Positions 53,501 through 62,884 of a stretch of DNA of 64,000 nt are shown here, one piece after another. Where the stretch lies: NCBI RefSeq assembly GCF_000981805.1, contig NZ_CP011132.1, forward strand, positions 372,001 to 436,000, given 5' to 3'. Position numbers and translations under genes: made by a program. The notes under the pieces are model-generated. The model saw nothing but the letters and a program-made list of their open reading frames with translations. It made no database searches and was not told the origin of the DNA. How positions within the stretch are numbered: the first letter of the stretch is position 1; every line of letters begins with the position of its first letter. This DNA comes from Citrobacter amalonaticus Y19 (lineage in GTDB: Bacteria; Pseudomonadota; Gammaproteobacteria; Enterobacterales; Enterobacteriaceae).

Positions 53501-54114
53501 TACATCGCCCCCATCAGATAAACAACAGTGAACACACAGATCCACACCACATCCAGGAAGTGCCAGAACAGGCTCAGGCACATGATGCGGGTGCGGTTGG
53601 TGCTGGTCAGGCCGCGACGGGCGACTTGCACCATCAGCACGGCCATCCAGATAAGACCGGAAGTGACGTGCAGACCGTGGGTGCCGACCAGCGCAAAGAA
53701 CCCGGACAGGAAGCCGCTGCGATCCGGACCCATACCGTTAACAATCAGGTGATGGAATTCATAGAGTTCCATCCCGATGAATCCGGCACCGAACAAGAAG
53801 GTCAACGCCAGCCAGGAGACCACCTGGCTTTTGTTGTTCTTGTGCATGGCGATCGCCGCCATGCCGTAGGTGATGGAGCTGAACAACAGCAGGAAAGTTT
53901 CAACCAGAACGAACGGCAGTTCGAAAATGTCCTTACCTGTCGGGCCGCCTGCGGTGCCGTTCACCAGAACGGCATAGGTTGCGAACAGAATAGAGAACAG
54001 AATGCAGTCGCTCATCAGGTAGATCCAGAATCCGAAGATTTTGGTCTGGCCTGCGTCGTGGTGCCCGTGTTCGTGCGCGTGGGCAGTCGCGTGCGCTAAA
54101 GTATCAGTTGCCAT
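53500..54114 (-). CDS. cyoC: Cytochrome bo3 ubiquinol oxidase subunit III CyoC
   Basis: 204-residue subunit with five membrane helices, related to subunit III of heme-copper oxidases, starting MATDTLAHATAHAHEHGHHDAGQ with a His-rich N-terminus. Family segments FELPFVLVETFLLLFSSIT and GTHGLHVTSGLIW. Overlaps the cyoB end by 11 bases. Confidence 0.97.
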   Translation of the reverse strand: MATDTLAHATAHAHEHGHHDAGQTKIFGFWIYLMSDCILFSILFATYAVLVNGTAGGPTGKDIFELPFVLVETFLLLFSSITYGMAAIAMHKNNKSQVVSWLALTFLFGAGFIGMELYEFHHLIVNGMGPDRSGFLSGFFALVGTHGLHVTSGLIWMAVLMVQVARRGLTSTNRTRIMCLSLFWHFLDVVWICVFTVVYLMGAM

Positions 54115-56095
54115 TTTTCAGCCCTGCCTTAGAAATCTCATCGAAATGCTGGTTTTCCAGTTTTTCGACTTCCGGGACTGGTACGTAGTAGTCCACGTCC
54201 TCGTCAAAGCTTTTCACAATCCAGCTAATGATCATGCCTGCGAAGCCTGCGATCGCCAGCCACCAGATATGCCAGATCATGGCGAAACCGAAGACGGTGG
54301 AGAACGCGGCAATCACAATGCCCGCACCGCTGTTTTTCGGCATATGAATTTCTTCATAATGCGCAGGCTGTTTGTACGCATCACCTTTCTCTTTCATTTC
54401 CCAGAAGGCATCACGCTCGTGAATGTGCGGCACAATGGCAAAGTTGTAGAACGGCGGCGGAGAAGAGGTTGCCCACTCCAGCGTACGACCCCCCCACGGG
54501 TCACCGGTCAGGTCACGGTTCTGTTCGCGGTCGCGAATAGAGACGAAGATCTGAATCAGCTGGCACAGGATACCCAGTGCAATCAGCGCGGCGCCGCAGG
54601 CGGCAACAACCAGCATCGGGTGGAACTGTGGGTCAATCTGCTGGCTGAGACGACGGGTCATCCCCATGAAGCCCAGCACGTACAGCGGCATAAATGCCAC
54701 GAAGAAACCGATGATCCACAACCAGAATGCGCGTTTACCCCAGGTTTCGTTCAGCGTGAAGCCAAACGCTTTTGGCCACCAGTAGGTCATACCGGCGAAG
54801 CACCCGAAGACCACACCGCCGATGATGACGTTATGGAAGTGCGCAATCAGGAACAGACTGTTGTGCAACACGAAGTCCGCGCCCGGAACCGCCAGCAGAA
54901 CGCCGGTCATCCCGCCGACTGAGAAGGTCACGATGAAGCCAATCGTCCACAGCATGGCGGAGTGGAAAACGATGCGGCCCTGATACATGGTGAACAGCCA
55001 GTTGAAAATCTTCACCCCGGTTGGGATGGCGATAATCATGGTGGTAATACCGAAGAAGGCGTTTACGTTCGCGCCAGCACCCATAGTGAAGAAGTGGTGC
55101 AGCCAAACGATGAACGACAGAACGGTAATGCAGATGGTTGCCCACACCAGCGAGGTATAACCAAACAGACGTTTACGTGAGAAGGTCGCCGCGATTTCGG
55201 AGAACACCCCGAACACCGGCAGAACCAGAATGTACACTTCCGGATGGCCCCAGGCCCAAATCAGGTTGATGTACATCATCATGTTGCCGCCCATATCGTT
55301 GGTAAAGAAATGGGTGCCCAGATAGCGATCCAGGGTCAGCAACGCGACGGTAACCGTCAGGATAGGGAACGACGCGATAATCAGGATGTTCGCGCACAGT
55401 GATGCCCAGGTAAATACCGGCATCTTGAACATGGTCATGCCCGGCGCACGCATCTTGATAATGGTGACGAAGAAGTTGATCCCCGTCAGCGTTGTCCCGA
55501 TACCGGAGAGCTGAAGCGCCCAAATCCAGTAATCGACCCCGACGCCCGGACTGTACTCGATTCCCGAGAGTGGCGGATAGGCCAGCCAACCGGTCTGTGC
55601 GAACTCACCTACGCCCAGAGACAGGTTAACCAGGATAACGCCGACAACGGTGAACCAGAAGCTCAGGTTATTCAGGAACGGGAACGCAACGTCACGTGCA
55701 CCGATCTGCAGCGGAACCACCAGGTTCATCAGACCGATAACGAACGGCATTGCGACGAAGAAGATCATGATCACGCCGTGAGCCGTGAAGATCTGGTCGT
55801 AGTGGTGAGGCGGCAGGAAGCCCGCTTCACCCGCAGAGGCCAGCGCCTGCTGACTACGCATCATGATGGCGTCGGCAAAGCCACGCAGCAGCATCACGAT
55901 AGCGACGATGACATACATGATGCCAAGACGCTTGTGGTCAACGGACGTGAGCCACTCTTTCCACAGGTAGGTCCATTTACCGAAGTAAGTGATCACGGCT
56001 AATAAAGCCAGACCCCCGACGATAATGGCAGCGATCGTAACCATGACGATAGGTTCATGGAACGGGACTGCATCCAGTGTTAATTTTCCGAACAT
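54104..56095 (-). CDS. cyoB: Cytochrome bo3 ubiquinol oxidase subunit I CyoB
   Basis: Catalytic subunit with low-spin heme b and the heme o3/CuB site where oxygen is reduced and protons pumped. It has 663 residues, full length, with 15 membrane segments. Copper and heme ligands are visible: FTAHGVIMIFF, WAWGHPEVYILVLPVFG (CuB His and cross-linked Tyr) and VWLHHFFTMG, plus VLHNSLFLIAHFHNVIIGG. Downstream of cyoA by 11 bases. Confidence 0.99.
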   Translation of the reverse strand: MFGKLTLDAVPFHEPIVMVTIAAIIVGGLALLAVITYFGKWTYLWKEWLTSVDHKRLGIMYVIVAIVMLLRGFADAIMMRSQQALASAGEAGFLPPHHYDQIFTAHGVIMIFFVAMPFVIGLMNLVVPLQIGARDVAFPFLNNLSFWFTVVGVILVNLSLGVGEFAQTGWLAYPPLSGIEYSPGVGVDYWIWALQLSGIGTTLTGINFFVTIIKMRAPGMTMFKMPVFTWASLCANILIIASFPILTVTVALLTLDRYLGTHFFTNDMGGNMMMYINLIWAWGHPEVYILVLPVFGVFSEIAATFSRKRLFGYTSLVWATICITVLSFIVWLHHFFTMGAGANVNAFFGITTMIIAIPTGVKIFNWLFTMYQGRIVFHSAMLWTIGFIVTFSVGGMTGVLLAVPGADFVLHNSLFLIAHFHNVIIGGVVFGCFAGMTYWWPKAFGFTLNETWGKRAFWLWIIGFFVAFMPLYVLGFMGMTRRLSQQIDPQFHPMLVVAACGAALIALGILCQLIQIFVSIRDREQNRDLTGDPWGGRTLEWATSSPPPFYNFAIVPHIHERDAFWEMKEKGDAYKQPAHYEEIHMPKNSGAGIVIAAFSTVFGFAMIWHIWWLAIAGFAGMIISWIVKSFDEDVDYYVPVPEVEKLENQHFDEISKAGLKNGN

Positions 56096-56106
56096 CGTTT
56101 TCTTCC

Positions 56107-57063
56107 TCAGCCCCTTGAGTTGGCGGCTTCCGCGTGGCTCATGTCCATGCCTTCCATCCCTTCGTGCGAGCTGTGCTCACCTTCCGGTTGGGTCATGTCC
56201 ATGCTCTGACCGTGAGCCATAAATTTGTTAATAACGTCTTTAAACAAATCGGGTTTCACGTTGGAGAAATATTCCACCTGGTTGTATTCGCTTGGCGCAG
56301 CCACTTTCTCGAACGCAGCCATGTCGCTCATGGTGTTCGGTGACTGTTTCGCTTTAGCAACCCACTGGTCGAATGCGGCGCGGTCCTCTGTTGCGATAGC
56401 CTTGAATTTCATACCGGAAAAGCCAGGTCCGCTATAGCTTGCGGAGATACCATCATAAGTACCGGCTTCATTGGCGATCAGATGCAGTCGAGTCTGCATA
56501 CCGGCCATGGCATAAATCTGGCTACCCAGACGCGGGATGAAGAAGGAGTTCATCACGGAGTTGGAGGTCACTTTGAAGTAAACCGGAGTGTTCGCCGGGA
56601 AGGCGATTTCATTCACGGTAGCAATGCCCTGTTCCGGGTAGATGAAGAACCATTTCCAGTCCATGGAAACCACTTCGATGGTAATGGGCTTCTCGTCATG
56701 CGCCAGCGGCTTGCTTGGCTCAAGAGCGTGAGTGGTTTTCCAGGTCAGTACGGCAAGGAAAATAATGATTAAGATAGGCACCGTCCAGACCACTGCTTCC
56801 ACTTTATTGGAGTGTGACCAGTTCGGGCTATACTTCGCATCTTTATTGCTTGCACGGTACTTCCAGGCAAAACCTACAGCCATCAAGATTGCAGGAATAA
56901 CGACGATCAACATCAGGCCAAATGCCGTCAGTATCAGCGAACGTTGCTCCAGTCCAATCTGTCCTTTGGGATCTAACAGCGCAGAATTACAGCCACTGAG
57001 TAATGCAGTGCCTGCAATTAATGACATCCATCCCAAACTTTTATTGTATTTCCTGAGTCTCAT
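56107..57063 (-). CDS. cyoA: Cytochrome bo3 ubiquinol oxidase subunit II CyoA
   Basis: Lipoprotein subunit of 318 residues, three longer than E. coli. Signal with lipobox LSGC, lipidated C25 (LLSGCNSALL), then two membrane helices (about 45-65 and 93-112) and a periplasmic cupredoxin domain that lacks CuA ligands, as expected for quinol oxidases. First gene of cyoABCDE. The C-terminal tail is rich in Met, His and Glu (HGQSMDMTQPEGEHSSHEG). Confidence 0.98.
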   Translation of the reverse strand: MRLRKYNKSLGWMSLIAGTALLSGCNSALLDPKGQIGLEQRSLILTAFGLMLIVVIPAILMAVGFAWKYRASNKDAKYSPNWSHSNKVEAVVWTVPILIIIFLAVLTWKTTHALEPSKPLAHDEKPITIEVVSMDWKWFFIYPEQGIATVNEIAFPANTPVYFKVTSNSVMNSFFIPRLGSQIYAMAGMQTRLHLIANEAGTYDGISASYSGPGFSGMKFKAIATEDRAAFDQWVAKAKQSPNTMSDMAAFEKVAAPSEYNQVEYFSNVKPDLFKDVINKFMAHGQSMDMTQPEGEHSSHEGMEGMDMSHAEAANSRG

Positions 57064-57523
57064 TTAACGACCTCAATTCCACGGGACCTGGTGGCGTTTA
57101 AAGTGTGTGGGCATTTTACGGGAAGGTTACATTACTGTAAACATCATTGGATCCGTGTTACCGGGTTCTGCCGCCCGTGTCACATATGTTGCAAGATATG
57201 TCGCTGCTGCATTAAGAACCTGTTGCAACATCACGTTATAACGAAAGGGGACGCCAGGGAGGTGAGAGGAGGGCAATTGGTATAACCAATGTGAAAATAA
57301 AACAATTGTTTAACAATTGATTATCAATAAAGAGACAAATTAAATACAAAATATAAATGTGTTCAGGCTGAATCGAGTAAGGAAAATAAAACCTATAAAA
57401 GGCGTCAATAATTTCCAGATTCTATTGCGCACAAAACAACAAATATTATTTTTTTTCAATTGCTGTTTATTTAGCCGATATAATTACGCAGAGTGATTAC
57501 AACGGCTAAATAAGCGCGGCAAT
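57064..57523. other. Promoter-side gap upstream of cyoA, AT-rich
   Basis: About 460 bases without a gene between cyoA and the end of ampG. The cyoA-proximal half is mixed in composition and the rest is strongly AT-rich. A 13-base palindrome ATTGATTATCAAT lies at 57316-57328. The cyo operon of E. coli is repressed by ArcA and FNR, but I could not place an unambiguous site or the -10/-35. Confidence 0.4.
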
Positions 57524-59005
57524 TTACACCAGTCGCGTTTTGCGCAGCGCCAGATAGTCGAGCACTCCGCCAAACACGATGCCGACAATGGCGACAGTCA
57601 CCGCGACTTCCAGCAGTCCGGAGAGGAAGGAGAAGTTAGTGAAGTCCATCGCGTTCATCGACAGGAGCAGCAGCCAGACGGCGAGCAACGCACATCCTGC
57701 CATCAGGATCCATAATGCCAGACTGTAGGCCGAACGGAACTCCGTACGCGGCAGGAAACTTTCGTTTTGTCGCGTGTATTCCAGCGTTTGCCGGCACACC
57801 AACAGCAATAGCAGTCCCGGAACGGCAGCCGCAACCGAGAAAAGATAAAACGTCGACCAGCCGTGGGCTTCGACAAACCAACCGGCAACCGGGCCAACAT
57901 AGACGCGTCCCACGGCAGAAAGCGCCGATAACAGAGCGAACTGGGTGGCGGAAAACGACTTATTACACAGCGTCATCAGCAACGCGACAAACGCCGACGT
58001 GCCCATTCCCCCGCACAGGTTTTCGAAAAATACCGCGGCAGCCATGCTGAACATGTGTTTGTCAGTCACCGAAAGGAGCCAGTATCCGGTGTTAGAGATG
58101 CCCTGCAGGATGCCGAAAAGCAGCAACGCGCGAAACAGCGTCAAACGTTGCATCAATACCCCGCCGTACAGCGCGCCAATAATGGTGGCAATCAATCCCA
58201 GCGTTTTATTGACGACGCCGACTTCACCGGCGTCGAAGCCAACGCCACGAATCAAAAAGGTGGTGGTCAGGGTCATCGCGAAGGCATCACCCAGCTTATA
58301 AAGGATGATGAGCAGCAAAATCAGCCAGGCGTTGTTGCGACCGAAGAAATCGCGCAGCGGGGCGGCCACCGCCTGTTCCAGCGTTTTTGGCACCGGTATG
58401 CTGTCGGTCGGTTCGGGGGCGAGCAGCGTGGAAATAATGCAGGGGATCAGAAACGCCGCCATCAGCCAGTACATGCCCTGCCAGCCGAGCCAGCGGTCGG
58501 CCATCCACAGTGCCAGTCCACCGGACACCAGCATCCCGAGACGGTAGCCGAGCACGCTGATCGCCGCACCGGTTCCGCGTTCTTCTGCAGCTAAGACGTC
58601 CGTTTTCCAGGCGTCAAACACGATGTCCTGCGAGGCAGAACAAAAGGCAATCACTACCGCCAGCGCCGCCATCCAGCGTAACTGGGTTCCCGGCTCCAGA
58701 AAGCCCATTGCGGCGATGGAAATCAGTAAGAGACATTGTGTCGTCAGTAACCATCCGCGCCGACGGCCTAAAAAGGGCGGCGTGTAACGGTCCATAACCG
58801 GGGACCAGAGAAACTTAAAGACATAAGCCTGCCCGACCAGCGAAAAGAAACCGATGGTTTTCAGGTCGATATTTTCGACGGTCATCCACGCCTGAAGCGT
58901 ACCGGAGGTGAGTGCGAGCGGCAGACCGGAGGCAAAGCCTAGCATCAGCAAGATGGCTGATTTCGGTTGCTGAAAAATGCGTAAGTAATGATTGGGCATG
59001 GGCAT
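57524..59005 (-). CDS. ampG: Muropeptide permease AmpG
   Basis: Inner-membrane MFS-like permease that imports anhydromuropeptides for cell-wall recycling, and is needed for AmpR-dependent beta-lactamase induction. It has 493 residues (two more than E. coli) with about 14 membrane segments. Start region MPMPNHYLRIFQQPKSAI holds two ATGs, 59005 and 58999; neither has a Shine-Dalgarno sequence. A strong hairpin ends 5 bases upstream of the first. It sits 39 bases downstream of yajG on the same strand. Confidence 0.96.
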   Translation of the reverse strand: MPMPNHYLRIFQQPKSAILLMLGFASGLPLALTSGTLQAWMTVENIDLKTIGFFSLVGQAYVFKFLWSPVMDRYTPPFLGRRRGWLLTTQCLLLISIAAMGFLEPGTQLRWMAALAVVIAFCSASQDIVFDAWKTDVLAAEERGTGAAISVLGYRLGMLVSGGLALWMADRWLGWQGMYWLMAAFLIPCIISTLLAPEPTDSIPVPKTLEQAVAAPLRDFFGRNNAWLILLLIILYKLGDAFAMTLTTTFLIRGVGFDAGEVGVVNKTLGLIATIIGALYGGVLMQRLTLFRALLLFGILQGISNTGYWLLSVTDKHMFSMAAAVFFENLCGGMGTSAFVALLMTLCNKSFSATQFALLSALSAVGRVYVGPVAGWFVEAHGWSTFYLFSVAAAVPGLLLLLVCRQTLEYTRQNESFLPRTEFRSAYSLALWILMAGCALLAVWLLLLSMNAMDFTNFSFLSGLLEVAVTVAIVGIVFGGVLDYLALRKTRLV

Positions 59006-59036
59006 GAAAACTGACCCGGCGAGGTGCCGGGTCAGT
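59006..59036 (-). terminator. Terminator-like hairpin at the yajG-ampG junction
   Basis: A perfect 11-base stem, ACTGACCCGGC (59010-59020) / GCCGGGTCAGT (59026-59036), with a 5-base loop. On the minus strand it is followed by TTTTC and then the ampG ATG. It resembles an intrinsic terminator or attenuator placed exactly at the ampG start. Confidence 0.65.
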
Positions 59037-59044
59037 AGACAGAA

Positions 59045-59623
59045 TTAACGCGCGTTTTGCTTGATGAAATCGTGGACGCTGGTGTCCTGAGACATGTCAG
59101 CGATAGTGTCGGTCAGGACGCTGTTAACCGCGTTGGCGATATTCTTGTTGGTGGCCTGGAAAGCCCCTTCAACAGAGTAGCTGGCACGGTAGTTTTTGGT
59201 CATCTTGTTGCCATTCGCTGCGGTGGCGATGATAGCGATATCCGCTTTGGTCGCAATGTTGTAGCGAACGTTGCCCTGAGACACATCGGCATACAGCTGG
59301 TTGACGATAATCTGCAGGTTGACCGCACCGTTCGGGCCTACCATATAACCGCGGGAGGTCATCTGTTTTTCCAGTACTTCCTGTAGCAAGAAGCGCAGAT
59401 CGCGAGAAGCGGTCAGCGTGACCAGTTGATTGTCACGGGTCACTTTCGCCAGCGCCTGGTCCTGACGCTGATCGGCGCCGTTGATGCTGACGGTCACACC
59501 CATCAGACTGGGATCCTGCTGCGGAAGCGTGATTTTAGGCGAAACGTCAATCGTCGTTGGCGGTGTCGCACAGCCTGCCAGCATGAAAAGCGCGATTAAC
59601 GGGAAGAGGATTTTTTTTAACAT
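59045..59623 (-). CDS. yajG: Lipoprotein YajG
   Basis: 192-residue lipoprotein of unknown function with signal MLKKILFPLIALFMLAGC and lipidated C18 (LAGC). The mature part contains VSINGADQRQDQALAKVTRD and VNLQIIVNQLYADVSQGNVRY-like beta structure (given in parts). First gene of the yajG-ampG unit; divergent from bolA. Confidence 0.95.
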   Translation of the reverse strand: MLKKILFPLIALFMLAGCATPPTTIDVSPKITLPQQDPSLMGVTVSINGADQRQDQALAKVTRDNQLVTLTASRDLRFLLQEVLEKQMTSRGYMVGPNGAVNLQIIVNQLYADVSQGNVRYNIATKADIAIIATAANGNKMTKNYRASYSVEGAFQATNKNIANAVNSVLTDTIADMSQDTSVHDFIKQNAR

Positions 59624-59930
59624 GTTCGTGCTCTCAGTAACTCTTAATCATATGGATAGAGAATAATTCCCGCCATCATAACATCGCCAACGGCGAGGGG
59701 AAGTGGGTAACGTATGTAAATTCATCATGTTGTCCAAATAAAGAGGTAACAAGGATCAAATTCGGGGTTTATGCCATCCACCAATGGGTTGAATCAGTAA
59801 ACTTCATCGGGTTGGCGCTGAAAATCAGACGAAGGCTAAATTTTTGTTGTAATGGTGTAATGGAACCGGTAAAAGCGGCTAATATTTAAAGGGATGGGTG
59901 ACATCTCAGCGACGTTTGAGGAGATATATC
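59624..59930. promoter_or_regulatory. yajG-bolA divergent promoter region
   Basis: Just over 300 bases with no gene. CGGCTAATA at 59876-59884, about 47 bases before bolA, resembles the -10 of the E. coli bolA gearbox promoter used by sigma-S (CGGCTAGTA). AGGAG lies at 59919-59923 as the bolA ribosome site. No further element could be assigned on the yajG side. Confidence 0.5.
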
Positions 59931-60248
59931 ATGATGATACGTGAGCAAATAGAAGAAAAATTAAGGGCAGCGTTCCAACCCGTGTTCCTCGAAGTTGTGG
60001 ATGAAAGCTATCGTCACAATGTCCCGGCCGGTTCAGAAAGCCACTTTAAAGTCGTTCTGGTTAGCGATCGCTTTACCGGCGAGCGTTTTTTGAATCGTCA
60101 TCGGATGATCTACGGTACGTTAACCGCAGAACTGTCCACAACGGTCCATGCGCTGGCCTTGCATACCTATACCATTAAAGAATGGGAAGGGTTGCAGGAT
60201 ACGATCTTTGCGTCGCCGCCTTGTCGTGGTGCGGGAAGCATCGCTTAA
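59931..60248 (+). CDS. bolA: DNA-binding regulator BolA
   Basis: 105-residue KH-like protein that shapes cell morphology and biofilm formation in stationary phase and pairs with monothiol glutaredoxin through a [2Fe-2S] cluster. The start is the ATG pair at 59931 (MMIREQIEEKLRAAF). Conserved SHFKVVLVSDRFTGERFLNRHRMIY with the cluster-ligand His region. C-terminal HALALHTYTIKEWEG. The longer in-frame start at 59898 lacks a ribosome site. Confidence 0.97.
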   Translation: MMIREQIEEKLRAAFQPVFLEVVDESYRHNVPAGSESHFKVVLVSDRFTGERFLNRHRMIYGTLTAELSTTVHALALHTYTIKEWEGLQDTIFASPPCRGAGSIA

Positions 60249-60302
60249 AAACGCATTTGCAACCGCTGGCGCTTTTCCAGTATGTTGCTAAAGATTGTAT
60301 GA

Positions 60303-60330
60303 AAACGGCCTGCGGGCCGTTTTGTTTTGT
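60303..60330 (+). terminator. Intrinsic terminator after bolA
   Basis: AAACGGCC / GGCCGTTT stem with loop TGCG (60303-60322), then TGTTTTGT. It lies 55 bases after the bolA stop. Confidence 0.8.
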
Positions 60331-60416
60331 CTGAATTTTGCACTGGTCAGACCCTTTTCAGGGCAAAAATAGCCGGGAATTGTGAAAAATGCCGCAGCAA
60401 CGCGCAATAACCGTTC

Positions 60417-60445
60417 TCGACTCATAAAAGTGATGCCGCTATAAT
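60417..60445 (+). promoter_or_regulatory. Sigma-70 promoter of tig
   Basis: TCGACT (60417-60422) as -35, 17-base spacer, perfect TATAAT (60440-60445). This leaves an untranslated leader of about 140 bases before tig; the rest of the 60331-60589 gap shows nothing else clear. GAGGTAAC is the tig ribosome site. Confidence 0.7.
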
Positions 60446-60589
60446 GCCGCGTCTTATTTGAATGTCTTCGGGATGATTCTGACGACAGGGAATGTGATTG
60501 ATTAAGAGAACATCCCGGTTCCGCGAAGCTAATAATCTGTGCTTGCGGAGTAGAGTTGACCGAGCACTGTGATTTTTTGAGGTAACAAG

Positions 60590-61888
60590 ATGCAAGTTTC
60601 AGTTGAAACCACTCAAGGCCTTGGCCGCCGTGTAACGATTACTATCGCTGCTGACAGCATCGAGACCGCTGTTAAAAGCGAGCTGGTCAACGTCGCGAAG
60701 AAAGTGCGTATTGACGGCTTCCGTAAAGGCAAAGTACCGATGAATGTTGTTGCTCAGCGTTATGGCGCGTCAGTTCGCCAGGACGTTCTGGGTGACCTGA
60801 TGAGCCGCAACTTCGTTGATGCCATCATTAAAGAAAAAATCAATCCAGCTGGCGCACCGAACTACGTTCCGGGCGAATACAAACTGGGTGAAGACTTCAC
60901 TTACGCGGTAGAATTCGAAGTCTATCCGGAAGTTGAACTGACCGGTCTGGACACAATCGAAGTTGAAAAACCGGTTGTTGACGTGACTGACGCCGATGTT
61001 GACGTGATGCTCGACACCCTGCGTAAGCAGCAGGCGACCTGGAAAGATAAAGACGGCGCTGCCGATGCAGAAGACCGCGTCACCCTCGACTTCACCGGTT
61101 CTGTAGACGGCGAAGAGTTCGAAGGCGGCAAAGCGTCTGATTTCGTACTGGCGATGGGTCAGGGTCGTATGATCCCGGGCTTTGAAGACGGTATCAAAGG
61201 TCACAAAGCTGGCGAAGAATTCACTATCGACGTGACCTTCCCGGAAGACTACCACGCTGAAAACCTGAAAGGTAAAGCGGCGAAATTCGCCATCAACCTG
61301 AAGAAAGTGGAAGAGCGTGAGCTGCCGGAACTGACAGAAGAATTCATCAAACGTTTCGGCGTTGAAGATGGTTCTGTTGCCGGTCTGCGTGCTGAAGTGC
61401 GTAAAAACATGGAACGCGAGCTGAAAGGCGCCGTGCGTAACCGTGTTAAAACTCAGGCCATCGACGGTCTGGTGAAAGCGAACGACATCGACGTTCCTGC
61501 TGCTCTGATCGACAGCGAAATCGACGTTCTGCGTCGTCAGGCTGCTCAGCGTTTCGGCGGTAACGAGAAACAAGCTCTGGAACTGCCGCGTGAACTGTTC
61601 GAAGAACAGGCTAAGCGTCGCGTAGTGGTTGGTCTGCTGCTGGGCGAAGTGATTCGTACCAACGAACTGAAAGCGGATGAAGATCGCGTGAAAGGCCTGA
61701 TCGAAGAGATGGCTTCTGCTTACGAAGATCCGAAAGAAGTGATCGAGTTCTACAGCAAAAATAAAGAGCTGATGGACAACATGCGTAACGTCGCTCTGGA
61801 AGAACAGGCTGTTGAAGCAGTTCTGGCGAAAGCGAAAGTGACTGAAAAAGCCACGACCTTCAATGAGCTGATGAACCAGCAGGCGTAA
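60590..61888 (+). CDS. tig: Trigger factor
   Basis: Ribosome-bound chaperone and prolyl isomerase of 432 residues, the same as E. coli. The ribosome-binding loop GFRKGKVP (about residues 43-50) is in the N-terminal domain. The FKBP-type domain spans about 150-245 with VTLDFTGSVDGEEFEGG and MIPGFEDGIKGHKAGEE, and the helical chaperone arms follow. Strong codon bias toward preferred codons fits high expression. A strong terminator follows. Confidence 0.99.
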   Translation: MQVSVETTQGLGRRVTITIAADSIETAVKSELVNVAKKVRIDGFRKGKVPMNVVAQRYGASVRQDVLGDLMSRNFVDAIIKEKINPAGAPNYVPGEYKLGEDFTYAVEFEVYPEVELTGLDTIEVEKPVVDVTDADVDVMLDTLRKQQATWKDKDGAADAEDRVTLDFTGSVDGEEFEGGKASDFVLAMGQGRMIPGFEDGIKGHKAGEEFTIDVTFPEDYHAENLKGKAAKFAINLKKVEERELPELTEEFIKRFGVEDGSVAGLRAEVRKNMERELKGAVRNRVKTQAIDGLVKANDIDVPAALIDSEIDVLRRQAAQRFGGNEKQALELPRELFEEQAKRRVVVGLLLGEVIRTNELKADEDRVKGLIEEMASAYEDPKEVIEFYSKNKELMDNMRNVALEEQAVEAVLAKAKVTEKATTFNELMNQQA

Positions 61889-61915
61889 TTGCGCTTAATC
61901 GCGCGAAATTCGCAC

Positions 61916-61953
61916 AAAGGCCCGTCACCGTGAGGTGGCGGGCCTTTTTTTTG
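61916..61953 (+). terminator. Strong intrinsic terminator after tig
   Basis: Stem AAAGGCCCGTCACC / GGTGGCGGGCCTTT with loop GTGA, 14 pairs including one G-T, followed by eight T residues. Confidence 0.92.
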
Positions 61954-62024
61954 TCACGACTTTTGCATGGAAGAGTGCGAAAAAGCGTTTTTCGGTGTTA
62001 GCGTTAAAGCAAAAGATTGTTATG

Positions 62025-62053
62025 CTTGAATTATGGCGATGCCGTACCCATAA
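62025..62053 (+). promoter_or_regulatory. Sigma-32 type heat-shock promoter of clpP
   Basis: CTTGAA (62025-62030), 15-base spacer, ACCCATAA (62046-62053). This closely fits the sigma-32 consensus CTTGAA-N13-15-CCCCATNT. It lies about 80 bases before clpP, which is a known heat-shock gene in E. coli. Confidence 0.75.
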
Positions 62054-62133
62054 CAGAGGGACTAGCTGATAATCCGTCCATAAGGTTACAATCGGTACAG
62101 CAGGTTTTTTCATTTTTTATCCAGGAGACGGAA

Positions 62134-62757
62134 ATGTCATACAGCGGCGAACGAGATAACTTTGCACCCCATATGGCGCTGGTGCCGATGGTCATTGAAC
62201 AGACCTCACGTGGTGAGCGCTCTTTTGATATCTACTCTCGTCTACTTAAGGAACGTGTCATTTTTCTGACCGGTCAGGTCGAAGATCATATGGCTAACCT
62301 GATTGTGGCGCAGATGCTGTTCCTGGAAGCGGAAAACCCGGAAAAAGACATCTACCTGTACATTAACTCTCCGGGCGGCGTGATCACCGCAGGCATGTCG
62401 ATTTATGACACCATGCAGTTTATTAAGCCAGACGTCAGCACCATCTGTATGGGCCAGGCGGCCTCGATGGGCGCGTTCTTGCTGACCGCCGGGGCGAAAG
62501 GTAAACGTTTCTGCCTGCCGAACTCCCGTGTGATGATTCACCAGCCGTTGGGCGGTTACCAGGGCCAGGCAACAGATATTGAAATTCACGCCCGTGAAAT
62601 CCTGAAAGTAAAAGGGCGCATGAACGAACTTATGGCACACCATACGGGTCAATCTCTTGAGCAGATTGAGCGTGATACTGAGCGCGATCGCTTCCTCTCT
62701 GCCGCTGAGGCAGTGGAGTATGGCTTAGTCGACTCGATTTTGACCCATCGTAATTGA
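62134..62757 (+). CDS. clpP: ATP-dependent Clp protease proteolytic subunit ClpP
   Basis: Serine protease forming the 14-subunit chamber used by ClpX and ClpA. It has 207 residues from the ATG at 62134 (MSYSGERDNFAPHMALVP), behind CAGGAGACGG; the N-terminal 14 residues form the self-cleaved propeptide. Triad: S111 (GQAASMGAF), H136 (MIHQPLGG) and D185 (ERDTERDRFLS). An upstream in-frame ATG at 62017 lies ahead of the promoter. 127 bases before clpX. Confidence 0.99.
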   Translation: MSYSGERDNFAPHMALVPMVIEQTSRGERSFDIYSRLLKERVIFLTGQVEDHMANLIVAQMLFLEAENPEKDIYLYINSPGGVITAGMSIYDTMQFIKPDVSTICMGQAASMGAFLLTAGAKGKRFCLPNSRVMIHQPLGGYQGQATDIEIHAREILKVKGRMNELMAHHTGQSLEQIERDTERDRFLSAAEAVEYGLVDSILTHRN

Positions 62758-62884
62758 TGCCCGGGGCGCAACTCTGCCGCTATACTTACCAGGGGCGGCA
62801 CAACGCGACAAAGCGAGTTGCGCCTGAGAATGGCATTTTGCGTCGTCGTGTGCGGCACAAAGAACAAAGAAGAGGTTTTGACTC

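Noticed and set aside
54041..54922. 293-residue frame on the plus strand opposite cyoC and cyoB
   Set aside because: Shadow of conserved oxidase genes.
57316..57328. ATTGATTATCAAT palindrome considered as an FNR box for cyoA
   Set aside because: The two half-sites are separated by one base instead of four, and it lies about 250 bases from cyoA.
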